Of a stretch of 7,437 nucleotides of DNA, positions 1-6,567 are shown piece by piece. The notes under the pieces were generated by a model. It ran no database searches. It had not been told where the DNA came from and saw nothing but the letters and a program-made list of their open reading frames with translations. The stretch's first letter is position 1. Each line of letters opens with the position of its first letter. Both the position numbers and the translations under genes were made by a program. Origin of the DNA: an uncultured Planctomycetaceae bacterium (lineage in GTDB: Bacteria; Planctomycetota; Planctomycetia; Pirellulales; Lacipirellulaceae); contig CALMBE010000684.1 in assembly GCA_937860165.1 (NCBI GenBank), positions 1-7,437 of the forward strand, read 5' to 3'.

Positions 1-916
1 AGGGGTTCGTGCGTCTGGGGTTCGGGTATCGGGGGCTCGTGCGTCTGGGTGCGTGGATAAGCTCGTCGTTGAAATACCGCGAACCGGTATGGTATTGCAA
101 GTTATCCCGATAGGGATTGAACTCCCGCAAGGCCACCGGCACACTGGCTTCGAATTGCCCCGCACTATACGCGGCCACACGTACATGTAAGAGTGCCGTC
201 GTACAGAGTTCCAAATCTCTCACCGGCCCAGGGTGCTGGAATCGAAGTGGGATCGTCGCACTGCCAGCGTGGAAATCTTCGACACAAAGTGCCGCATTCC
301 AGCGCTGTAGTTCCAGGAATCGAACTTCGCCCGAGTGCCGATCTCTTCGCTCTCCCATCAGTCGAGCGAATAGCGTACCCCGCACCGGTACCGCGATGCC
401 AAATTCATCGACGGGAGTAACAACGACCGCCACGGCATCGGGCTCCACAGTAGGATCGATGTTGACAAGAGCCGCATCGATTTCAAGTGAAGCAACGCGG
501 GGGATGGGCGGAGGAATCACATTGAACTGTTCCAAAGGAAATCGCCCGATGCTCGGGTTGATTTCGATGTCCGGATTCAGCACCGTAACATAGGTGGTCA
601 GAAATGCTTCGGGCCCCTGGGCCTTGAGTGAAGTCACTTGTTCCGAAAGCTGCTGAGGGTTTATTGCTTGTCCATCGAGGCTAGCACTTGTGACAAATCT
701 CCAGGGGATCGCTGTCGACAAGACAATGTGCTCTTCATCGTGCCGAACCCAAAGTACCCGGTCATCGCTCCGCGAGTCGACCTCGCCAACCAAGGTGCGT
801 CCGTCACTGGTCGAGACAGAAATCCCCGCAGCCGATTCGCGGTGATTCGTCAAAAGCGACAACAACGCCACGACGCCAATAAATTTTCGAGGAGCAAGTG
901 CTGAGTGCGAAACCAT
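1..916 (-). CDS. Exported protein of unknown function, C-terminus beyond the left edge
   Basis: An open reading frame of 305 codons starts at the ATG at 916-914 and is still open at base 1, so the 3' end lies outside the window. Residues 1-30 resemble a signal peptide: a short basic region (APRK) followed by a hydrophobic core (FIGVVALLSLL) and a small-residue stretch (ESAAG). The mature part begins with a short glycine/aspartate motif (DGRTLVGEVDSRSDDRVLWVR), then residues 100-290 are rich in predicted beta strand with two cysteines (211, 238). The tail from residue 291 turns into an Arg/Pro-rich repeat. I recognise no named family; the pattern resembles hypothetical secreted proteins of Planctomycetes. 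No clear Shine-Dalgarno precedes the ATG, and the frame is open further upstream, but the signal peptide supports this start. It is divergent from the ATPase gene at 1202. Export to periplasm or surface is inferred; function is unknown. Confidence 0.8.
   Translation of the reverse strand, partial: MVSHSALAPRKFIGVVALLSLLTNHRESAAGISVSTSDGRTLVGEVDSRSDDRVLWVRHDEEHIVLSTAIPWRFVTSASLDGQAINPQQLSEQVTSLKAQGPEAFLTTYVTVLNPDIEINPSIGRFPLEQFNVIPPPIPRVASLEIDAALVNIDPTVEPDAVAVVVTPVDEFGIAVPVRGTLFARLMGERRDRHSGEVRFLELQRWNAALCVEDFHAGSATIPLRFQHPGPVRDLELCTTALLHVRVAAYSAGQFEASVPVALREFNPYRDNLQYHTGSRYFNDELIHAPRRTSPRYPNPRRTNP
2..49. repeat. 30-bp-period direct repeat in the tail of the left-edge gene
   Basis: Bases 2-19 and 32-49 are the same 18-mer with one mismatch (T6 versus C36). 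The 30-bp spacing keeps the reading frame, so the encoded protein repeats a ten-residue unit: RRTSPRYPNP at residues 291-300, then RRTNP to the edge. Only about one and a half units are visible. It may be the start of a longer basic, proline-rich tandem-repeat tail beyond the window. Confidence 0.6.
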
Positions 917-954
917 GATGTTCTGCCGGGCGATGAGGGTGGGACGAGACGAAT

Positions 955-988
955 CGACTGCGACTGCGACTACGCGAAACCGCGAAAC
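955..988. repeat. Two adjacent short tandem repeats in the divergent promoter region
   Basis: Bases 955-970 carry the hexamer CGACTG two and two-thirds times. Immediately after, 973-988 carry the octamer CGCGAAAC exactly twice, followed by another CG. They lie 40-70 bp upstream of the exported-protein start. They could be binding sites or simple slippage products; nothing in the sequence decides. Confidence 0.5.
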
Positions 989-1187
989 CGTTGCGGCTAG
1001 GTCGCTCCCTTCATTGTCCTTAACGACGGGGCTGATTTCCAATAAAACCCAGCTTGGTCATGCGAGTTGAGTCTTCACCCGGACGATCGTTACAATTGGC
1101 ACGACCTAGCCCATTCAGTTCACGGCTTTAAATCCGCCGGCTACCAGGGCTCGGGGAATTGAAATAGAATGGAAGGCGTACCTGTCC

Positions 1188-1192
1188 AGGAG
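1188..1192 (+). promoter_or_regulatory. Ribosome binding site that selects the ATPase start
   Basis: AGGAG lies nine bases before the ATG at 1202. The upstream in-frame ATG at 1169 has no comparable site, and the recognisable GYF_2-like domain begins only after the 1202 start. This favours 1202 as the true start. Confidence 0.65.
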
Positions 1193-1201
1193 TGCTTTTC
1201 C

Positions 1202-2671
1202 ATGACCGATCAATGGTTCTTCGAAATCGGCGATGGAAATACGTACGGACCCTACACCCTGGAAAAGCTGCAAAAGTGGGCTGCGGCTGGTAATCTGATG
1301 CCGACGCACCGGGTCCGGAACGTCGATTCCACCGAATGGGTGATTGCCGCCTATGTGCCCGGTTTGGAACTCACCACCGTCGCGGCGGTTCCGGAGCAGG
1401 GGACACCTGAACAATCCTCGCCGGGTTCTCTGGGCAAGTTAGTGCGAGGATTGGGCAGGAAACCCAAACCCCGGGCCGGCGAAAAGGCTGGCTCCGCTCC
1501 AGCGGAACCTCCCGATATCGTGGCAATGTGCGACGAACTCTTGACGATTGCCTTCACGCGAAACGCTTCGGACCTACATATCGATCCCGAAGAAAATGTC
1601 ACCCTCATTCAAATTCGAGTTGACGGCGAATTAGAGACCATCCGGAAGCTCCCCAGGAACCTGCACAACGCCGTCGTGAGTCGTTACAAGGTACTTTCGA
1701 ACATGGATATTGCCGAACGTCGGCTACCCCAGGATGGGAGTTTCGTGTACGCCTTCGAAGAACAAAAGAAAAAAATCAGCATCCGTGCCGCTTGTCTGCC
1801 CACGACCCATGGGGAACGCCTGACGCTCCGATTGTTGGCCTTGGAGACGGAACAACTTACACTTAATCGCCTGGGGATGTCGAAACGGAACTTCGACATG
1901 TTTGTTAAATTCGCGAGCCAGAATCAAGGGATGATTTTGATGACCGGCCCCACCGGGAGTGGCAAGTCGACAACGCTGTACGCCGCATTGCGACACCGCT
2001 TAGCAAATTATCCGGGGCGGATTATCACGGTCGAGGATCCGGTGGAATTCGACATCGTGGGGGTAGCCCAATCGGAAGTCGACGGCGCGGACAAGGTGCA
2101 ATTCACCACCGTGCTGAGAAACATCCTGCGAAGCGATCCGGATGTGATCATGATCGGCGAAATCCGCGATTTTGAGTCCGCCGATATTGCCATCAAGGCC
2201 GCCTTGACCGGACACCTCGTGTTTAGTTCATTGCACACAAACTCGGCAGCGGGCGTGATCACGCGGTTGACCGATATGGGGATTCAACCCTTTCAAGTAG
2301 CGGCGACTCTGCGTCTGGGAGTCGCCCAGCGGCTGGTAAAACGACTTTGCAGCGAATGCCGCAAACCGCGAAACATCACGGCAGTCGAAGCCGCCGCTTT
2401 GGGGAGTCCACACATCGAAGGGAGCATCATCTACGATCCCGGCAAGTGTGCCCGCTGCAATGAGCGTGGCTATCGCGGCCGAGTTGGCATTTTTGAGATG
2501 CTGCCCATCGATGAAGAACTTTGTCGGCGAATCGTGGCCGGCTGCGACGAGGTGGAAATCGCCGACTACATGCGAGACCACAGCATTCCCCGACTTCGGG
2601 ACGACGCGGTCGACAAATTACTCGCCGGCGCAACCACACTCGCCGAAGTCCATGAAGTCTTGAATTGGTAA
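1202..2671 (+). CDS. gspE: GspE/PilB-family secretion or pilus assembly ATPase with N-terminal GYF_2-like domain
   Basis: A 489-residue cytoplasmic ATPase of the type II secretion/type IV pilus family, expected to form a hexamer that drives pseudopilus or pilus assembly. The family core is complete: ASDLHIDP at 122-129, Walker A GPTGSGKST at 249-257, Asp box (ITVEDPVEF) at 275-283, Walker B region DPDVIMIGEIRD at 312-323, His box around SSLHT (342-346), and a zinc-binding tetracysteine motif (C383, C386, C416, C419), which is typical of GspE/PilB and absent from PilT. Residues 4-50 instead resemble GYF_2 (DUF4339): W5-F-F, GPYT at 16-19, W26, W46. A charged, Pro/Gly-rich linker (about 60-105) follows, so the usual N1/MshEN domain is missing. 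No secretion partner is visible, so GspE and PilB cannot be told apart; the symbol marks the family. An alternative start at 1169 adds 11 residues. Confidence 0.93.
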   Translation: MTDQWFFEIGDGNTYGPYTLEKLQKWAAAGNLMPTHRVRNVDSTEWVIAAYVPGLELTTVAAVPEQGTPEQSSPGSLGKLVRGLGRKPKPRAGEKAGSAPAEPPDIVAMCDELLTIAFTRNASDLHIDPEENVTLIQIRVDGELETIRKLPRNLHNAVVSRYKVLSNMDIAERRLPQDGSFVYAFEEQKKKISIRAACLPTTHGERLTLRLLALETEQLTLNRLGMSKRNFDMFVKFASQNQGMILMTGPTGSGKSTTLYAALRHRLANYPGRIITVEDPVEFDIVGVAQSEVDGADKVQFTTVLRNILRSDPDVIMIGEIRDFESADIAIKAALTGHLVFSSLHTNSAAGVITRLTDMGIQPFQVAATLRLGVAQRLVKRLCSECRKPRNITAVEAAALGSPHIEGSIIYDPGKCARCNERGYRGRVGIFEMLPIDEELCRRIVAGCDEVEIADYMRDHSIPRLRDDAVDKLLAGATTLAEVHEVLNW

Positions 2672-2716
2672 CTCTGCGGAATCAGTGCGAGCGAGTTCGA
2701 TCCAATCGACTTCATG
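2651..2716. terminator. Imperfect long inverted repeat at the convergent gene ends, candidate bidirectional terminator
   Basis: CATGAAGTC (2651-2659) is perfectly complementary to GACTTCATG (2708-2716). Inside it, ATTGG (2664-2668) pairs with CCAAT (2702-2706), then AACTC (2670-2674) with GAGTT (2693-2697), and GC with GC around a one-base bulge. The structure spans the last codons and stop of the ATPase gene and the stop codon of the kinase gene, in a 40-bp gap between convergent genes. There is no T-run, so classical intrinsic termination is not shown. Its position makes a role in transcript ends or stability plausible. Confidence 0.45.
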
Positions 2717-4784
2717 AACCGAACAAGAAACGCAATAGATAACCGACCATCGGCACACAGATCGCAACCAATGCCGTCACCAGGGCGTGGCGGTTGAGCT
2801 CGCGCTCGAGAAATCTGCGGCTGCTTTGGAATTCGCGGACTTGGTTGCCGCACTGTCGGCACTTGTCGGCAAGGTCGTCGTATTTTTTCAAATCGCGCTG
2901 AAGCTCGGCTTTGCCGACTTCGGCGAGAGCTTCTAATTGCGAGGCACCCATCAAGATTTTGCGAGCCTGAGCGATTTTGAAACGGCGCAAGGCACTTTCA
3001 CTTGCCACCTTGGCATCTTCCATCGAGACCCCGTGTTCAGGTTCAAATTTGTATTTGCCCGCGATCCGGTCACGCCAGCTTACGAGCTCGATTTGCAAAC
3101 TGGGACTGAGCATCGGCACCCCCATCAGCTTGAGCGAGTCGACATCGAACGCCGATTCCACGCCGAACGATTGCAGCATCGAGAGCATCGAGGAAGAAAG
3201 TCCGGGGATCTCGGCTAAATTGTCCTGAATTAACTGGCCTGCAAGAAGTCGATTGAGCTGTGCTGTTCTTTGAAGCGTCAGGACATCTTGCAGTTGGTCC
3301 TGGTCAGCTTGGTAATGCTCGTAGCCGGACTTCAATTCTTCCACAGCATGGTCGAACAGTTTTTGGCGTTTGTGGTGCTTTCCGGTTACGGCGACTGCCG
3401 CGTTTGCCAATTTTGTTTGAACTTGTCCAAATTGTTCCCAAAGTTCGTCACCACGATTTCGCTGCAATCTGCATGGTTTACCAAAAATCAAGAATGCCCC
3501 GGCGGCAATCGAACCAATTGCCCCCGCCCAGAGTGCCCCGATCCATTTGATTCCCAGGAGGCACACGCTTGCGGCGGCGACCACTCCAGTGGCAGCCGCG
3601 TCGCAGACGGTGGCCGGTGATTGGCTTGTGCGACGCTTTGGTTTCAGCACTTTGGGAATGGCCAACCGGGCGGGCAAAAGTTCGGTGAAGGTTGGAATCA
3701 GCAGTTTTTGGATCCGCCGATCGTAACCTTCCAAGCGCCCCGTGGAAACCATGGAACTCGCACCCTCAGCGGCGAAAAACGTCGGTCCTCCATCGTCTTC
3801 GACACGACACCAAGGACATATCGACAATTGATTGTAGTACAAATGGGCCGGATCCAGCGAACAGGGTTTGCGCTGCTTGATCAGGGCTTCGAGTTGCGCG
3901 ACCCATTCACTGGCAGAGGGGCGACCTCTCTGAAAACTTTCACTGCTAAAAGCCTGTTCAAAGAGATCGGCCAACGAAGCTGGCAACTCTTCCAATAATA
4001 ACGAAGCCGGAGGGGGTTCAACCAGTCTTTCTTTGCGATGCCGGGAAAAGGCAAATCGGTGCTCTGCGATCGCTTTCTCGATCGACATCTCACCGTCTCC
4101 CATATACCTCCCCGCGAACGGATGGCGACCGACAAAGAGTAAATGAAAGACCAGCACGGCAAGTCCAAACCCGTCGTGATCTTCAGTCCGCCGCACATCG
4201 CGTAGCTTCTGTGACTGAAGTTCGGGTGGGGTGAAGTGGGGCGTCCCCACGGGACAATGAAATACGGTACCATTCGCTTCGATTTGAAAGGAATCGCAAT
4301 CGATGAATCGCACGCACATATTCTTGTCGACAAGAATGTTACCCTGATTGACATCGCCCACGATGACACCCGCGGCATGCATCGACTCGAAGGCAGCCGC
4401 CATATTTCGGGCGGCAAGAATCAAATGATGCCACCGGGCATCGGGAAAATGCCGACGACGATTGGCCGAGCTATAAAGTTCGTGCAGCAAACGTGAGTCA
4501 CTCACCCGAGGCATGAGAATGCCCAGTGCATCGCGGCTACGAGGATCGTGTACGAGCGCTCGTGGCCACGCCGAGATTCGATCCAGCTCCGGAGAGCGAC
4601 AAGCAATGAGGGATTGCAACTTAGCGAGCAATCCTTGCGTGAGTGGTCGTTGGTGATACAGTTTGGCAACCAGAGTATCGTCTCCCTCAACCGCATAGAC
4701 GCTTCCTTCCCCTCCTTTACCGAGCCGCTCGCCCAATAGGATTTGTTGCCCGCGTGAATCAACGAGTTTAGTCACGCTATTCAT
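2712..4784 (-). CDS. YegI-type membrane-anchored Hanks-type protein kinase of a TerY-P triad
   Basis: A 690-residue predicted Ser/Thr kinase. The N-terminal kinase domain (about 15-300) has a glycine loop (LGKGGEGSVY, 21-30), the ATP lysine K41 in VAK, catalytic D144 and N149 within VGDVNQGN, D162 of the DFG-equivalent (IDCDSF), a PPE at 186-188 for APE, and D204 of the F helix. C308, H314, C323 and C326 follow, a zinc-ribbon-like set. Hydrophobic stretches at about 397-435 suggest two membrane segments. Then come a helical, coiled-coil-like region (450-520), a helix-hairpin-helix-like segment (about 518-571), more helix, a CRQC pair (C642, C645), and a last membrane segment (about 667-687). 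This order matches E. coli YegI and kinases of the TerY-P triad. The start overlaps the phosphatase gene by 8 bp, indicating translational coupling; no Shine-Dalgarno is seen. Substrates are unknown. Confidence 0.9.
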   Translation of the reverse strand: MNSVTKLVDSRGQQILLGERLGKGGEGSVYAVEGDDTLVAKLYHQRPLTQGLLAKLQSLIACRSPELDRISAWPRALVHDPRSRDALGILMPRVSDSRLLHELYSSANRRRHFPDARWHHLILAARNMAAAFESMHAAGVIVGDVNQGNILVDKNMCVRFIDCDSFQIEANGTVFHCPVGTPHFTPPELQSQKLRDVRRTEDHDGFGLAVLVFHLLFVGRHPFAGRYMGDGEMSIEKAIAEHRFAFSRHRKERLVEPPPASLLLEELPASLADLFEQAFSSESFQRGRPSASEWVAQLEALIKQRKPCSLDPAHLYYNQLSICPWCRVEDDGGPTFFAAEGASSMVSTGRLEGYDRRIQKLLIPTFTELLPARLAIPKVLKPKRRTSQSPATVCDAAATGVVAAASVCLLGIKWIGALWAGAIGSIAAGAFLIFGKPCRLQRNRGDELWEQFGQVQTKLANAAVAVTGKHHKRQKLFDHAVEELKSGYEHYQADQDQLQDVLTLQRTAQLNRLLAGQLIQDNLAEIPGLSSSMLSMLQSFGVESAFDVDSLKLMGVPMLSPSLQIELVSWRDRIAGKYKFEPEHGVSMEDAKVASESALRRFKIAQARKILMGASQLEALAEVGKAELQRDLKKYDDLADKCRQCGNQVREFQSSRRFLERELNRHALVTALVAICVPMVGYLLRFLFGS

Positions 4785-5544
4785 GAATTCGAGCAGCCAG
4801 GATTAGAGTTTTGTCATCATCGGAACGTTTCCGCACCGATTCGCTACGCAAGAAGGCTTCTAAGTTGTCTCCTAAGTTTTGCCAATCAGGGACTGACCGG
4901 AGGGCCTGAAATAGGGGTGCGAAAAAGGGCGTGTGCGGGGTTTGTGAGTCAAATCTGAGAGCAAGTCGTTCGATACCGTCGGTGAACAGAGCCACCTCGT
5001 CGAAAACCACGGGGGTGACATACCACTGCAACCGCTCGCGAAATTCTTTCGACGTGATAAACGTGGTCGTATTGAAGTATTCGCCAGATTCGGGCCAAAA
5101 CACAACACCCCAAACACTATGATGGTGGAGGACGATGGCCCCATCGCCGATCTGAAAAAAACAAGAACCCGTAGAGGTCAACACCGCCACTTCGAGAGTT
5201 GTGGCAAAATCCGTTAGTACGGCCTCTCGGGCATTGGCCTCCACTTCGATGGCCAGACGGGCTTGCGAGCACCATTCAAGAATTACGCGATTATCGACTT
5301 CAGTAATCGACCGATGGGCTTGGAGATAGGCGTCGATCGACTCGACGAGTGAATTACAAGCAACTAGAGAACCAATGGCACTGTGTTTTGCCGACCCCGC
5401 TCCATCGGCCACACAGGCCACCAAGGTCCCCGCCAAACTGCTGGTGAGCACTTGAACGCGATTGCTATCTTGACAAGGAGTGCCATCGGCTAGGTGTGAA
5501 TCGCCTTGCACACTTCGGACGATATAACGCCAGACGTTTGCCAT
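4777..5544 (-). CDS. PP2C-type protein phosphatase of a TerY-P triad (YegK/PphC type)
   Basis: A 255-residue predicted metal-dependent Ser/Thr phosphatase (PP2C_2-like), presumably cytoplasmic and opposing the kinase encoded next. Visible motifs: SVQGDSHLADGTPCQDSN near the N-terminus (11-28), VADGAGSAKHS with metal ligand D47-G48, the FATTL motif at 113-117, QIGDGAIVL with D134, FTDGIERL with D189-G190, and SDDDKTL (241-247) with the terminal metal Asp. All the core acidic residues expected of an active PP2C appear present. I chose the ATG at 5544 because it lies one base after the stop of the vWA gene and puts the family's opening (W-R-Y then QGDSH) right at the N-terminus. A start at 5604 would add 20 atypical residues and overlap the vWA gene by 59 bp. 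Its last bases overlap the kinase start by 8 bp. Confidence 0.9.
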   Translation of the reverse strand: MANVWRYIVRSVQGDSHLADGTPCQDSNRVQVLTSSLAGTLVACVADGAGSAKHSAIGSLVACNSLVESIDAYLQAHRSITEVDNRVILEWCSQARLAIEVEANAREAVLTDFATTLEVAVLTSTGSCFFQIGDGAIVLHHHSVWGVVFWPESGEYFNTTTFITSKEFRERLQWYVTPVVFDEVALFTDGIERLALRFDSQTPHTPFFAPLFQALRSVPDWQNLGDNLEAFLRSESVRKRSDDDKTLILAARIHE

Positions 5545-5545
5545 G

Positions 5546-6229
5546 TTAAATTGCTGCCCAACCACGCGGTCCGCTCGTGGGGTCTTCCAAGGGAACTTCA
5601 TCACCTGGTGAAGAACGCGACACCGCTTGCTGCGAATTCGAGAGCCAACTGAAAAGCTCGCGAAATTTCATCCCTTGTAGCCACAGCGGCTTGCGGACAC
5701 AGATTTCATCGAGGACTGTCATATTGGCCCCCTCGACACCCACGGCAAAAAAACAAAACGATTTCTGGTGTTCTCCCTGGTGAACTCGCGAAACTATGGG
5801 CTTCCAATGGTCGTTGGGCTCGCCATCGGTAATCAGAAAAGCCCAGGGACGGTAGTAGGCGATACCATGTTCGCGATAACTCGCTTTGCGTTCCTCGATC
5901 ATGTCCAGGGCCACGCGAATCGCCTCGCCCATCGGCGTGCCACCGATGACTTGAAGCTGGGGAGGATCGAATTCCAGTGCCGTAGTGAATTCCACCAACC
6001 GCGTTACTCTACCGCCAAAAGTGACAATTGCGACCTCGACTCTCTTAGCGGCCAAAGAGTCGGCCATCAGTTCTTGGCGGTAAAGCTGCAAACCCTTGTT
6101 CAGCTCGTCGATTCTGGCGCCATGCATCGATGTCGACGTGTCGACAATCAGGACGCACGGCACTCGTGGCTCGGGATTCTCGGCGAATTCAACCGAGTCG
6201 AAAGCGTTTTCCGCAGAGATTTGATCCAT
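5546..6229 (-). CDS. TerY/YegL-type von Willebrand factor A domain protein, first gene of the TerY-P triad
   Basis: A 227-residue cytoplasmic vWA protein. The metal-ion-dependent adhesion site is complete: DTSTS (D30, S32, S34), the threonine of GGTPMGEAI (T98), and the aspartate of LITDGEPND (D135). The phrases NPEPRVPCVLIVDTS, GGTPMGEAI, and YYRPWAFLITDGEPND are characteristic of the TerY/YegL subfamily. No signal peptide or membrane segment is seen. In the triad model it acts as the partner or target of the kinase and phosphatase; that role is from the family, not shown here. The ATG at 6229 is preferred: a GAGGGAG-like ribosome site lies about 12 bases upstream (6242-6248) and the conserved region starts soon after. 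A GTG at 6316 would add 29 unconserved-looking residues. It heads the operon, so the operon promoter should lie between 6230 and about 6430; I see only weak candidates. Confidence 0.92.
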   Translation of the reverse strand: MDQISAENAFDSVEFAENPEPRVPCVLIVDTSTSMHGARIDELNKGLQLYRQELMADSLAAKRVEVAIVTFGGRVTRLVEFTTALEFDPPQLQVIGGTPMGEAIRVALDMIEERKASYREHGIAYYRPWAFLITDGEPNDHWKPIVSRVHQGEHQKSFCFFAVGVEGANMTVLDEICVRKPLWLQGMKFRELFSWLSNSQQAVSRSSPGDEVPLEDPTSGPRGWAAI

Positions 6230-6451
6230 GGCCGGGCTGATCTCCCTCGTAAACAGAAATCGAGTGACCGCATTCAGGAAACCGCCTGATCGGTTCAAAC
6301 TAGAAGTGGAAAGCACTTCAGTATTGCTAGCAAATTGGGCCGCGACAAGGTAGAGAAAAGCGGAAAATCCCGTGACAACCGGAACTCTTGGATATTTCCA
6401 GTCGATATTTATAGTCTCGGCTCTGCTTGGTTTTCACACTGGACGGACTTG

Positions 6452-6481
6452 CCGTAGTAAACCATACTGGCGGGACTACGG
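6452..6481. repeat. Hairpin-forming inverted repeat 1
   Basis: CCGTAGT (6452-6458) pairs perfectly with ACTACGG (6475-6481). Inside the 16-base loop a smaller CCA/TGG helix (6462-6464 with 6468-6470) can form. No T-run follows on either strand. It lies about 220 bases upstream of the vWA start. Confidence 0.45.
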
Positions 6482-6567
6482 GACGAGGCAACCGCGAACG
6501 AGACGAAGTGGCTCAAATGGCTTATTTGGCGACAATCCAACGAACCCTGTCGTTAGGCAGCTTGGCG

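Larger units (their letters stand above)
917..1201. other. Divergent intergenic region between exported-protein gene and secretion-ATPase gene
   Basis: This 285-bp gap must hold the promoters for both flanking divergent genes. I see short tandem repeats at 955-988 and an AT-richer stretch around 1120-1135 and 1155-1170, but no convincing -35/-10 pair. A sequence at 1097-1110 resembles a sigma-54 site but its GG-to-GC spacing is one base short. No RNA gene or additional ORF is supported here. Confidence 0.6.

Noticed and set aside
117..904. Plus-strand open frames (117-593, 193-420, 638-904)
   Set aside because: They lie antisense to the minus-strand exported-protein gene, have no recognisable domains, and are explained by its codon use.
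1097..1110. Sigma-54-like promoter (TGGCACG followed by GC) upstream of the ATPase gene
   Set aside because: The GG-to-GC spacing is nine bases rather than the strict ten, and the -12 element lacks the expected TTGC.
1169..1201. Upstream ATG start for the ATPase gene
   Set aside because: It lacks a ribosome site and adds 11 residues before the GYF_2-like domain; the ATG at 1202 has AGGAG at good spacing.
2937..3998. Plus-strand open frames opposite the kinase gene
   Set aside because: No family resemblance; they are opposite-strand shadows of a well-supported 690-residue protein.
3881..4417. 178-codon minus-strand frame within the kinase gene
   Set aside because: It is an alternative frame of the same strand; the kinase frame there carries the catalytic motifs.
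6349..6378. Possible -35 (TTGTCA) and -10 (TCTACC) on the minus strand upstream of the vWA gene
   Set aside because: The -35 matches five of six bases but the -10 matches only three, with an 18-base spacer; planctomycete promoters are too poorly defined to accept this.
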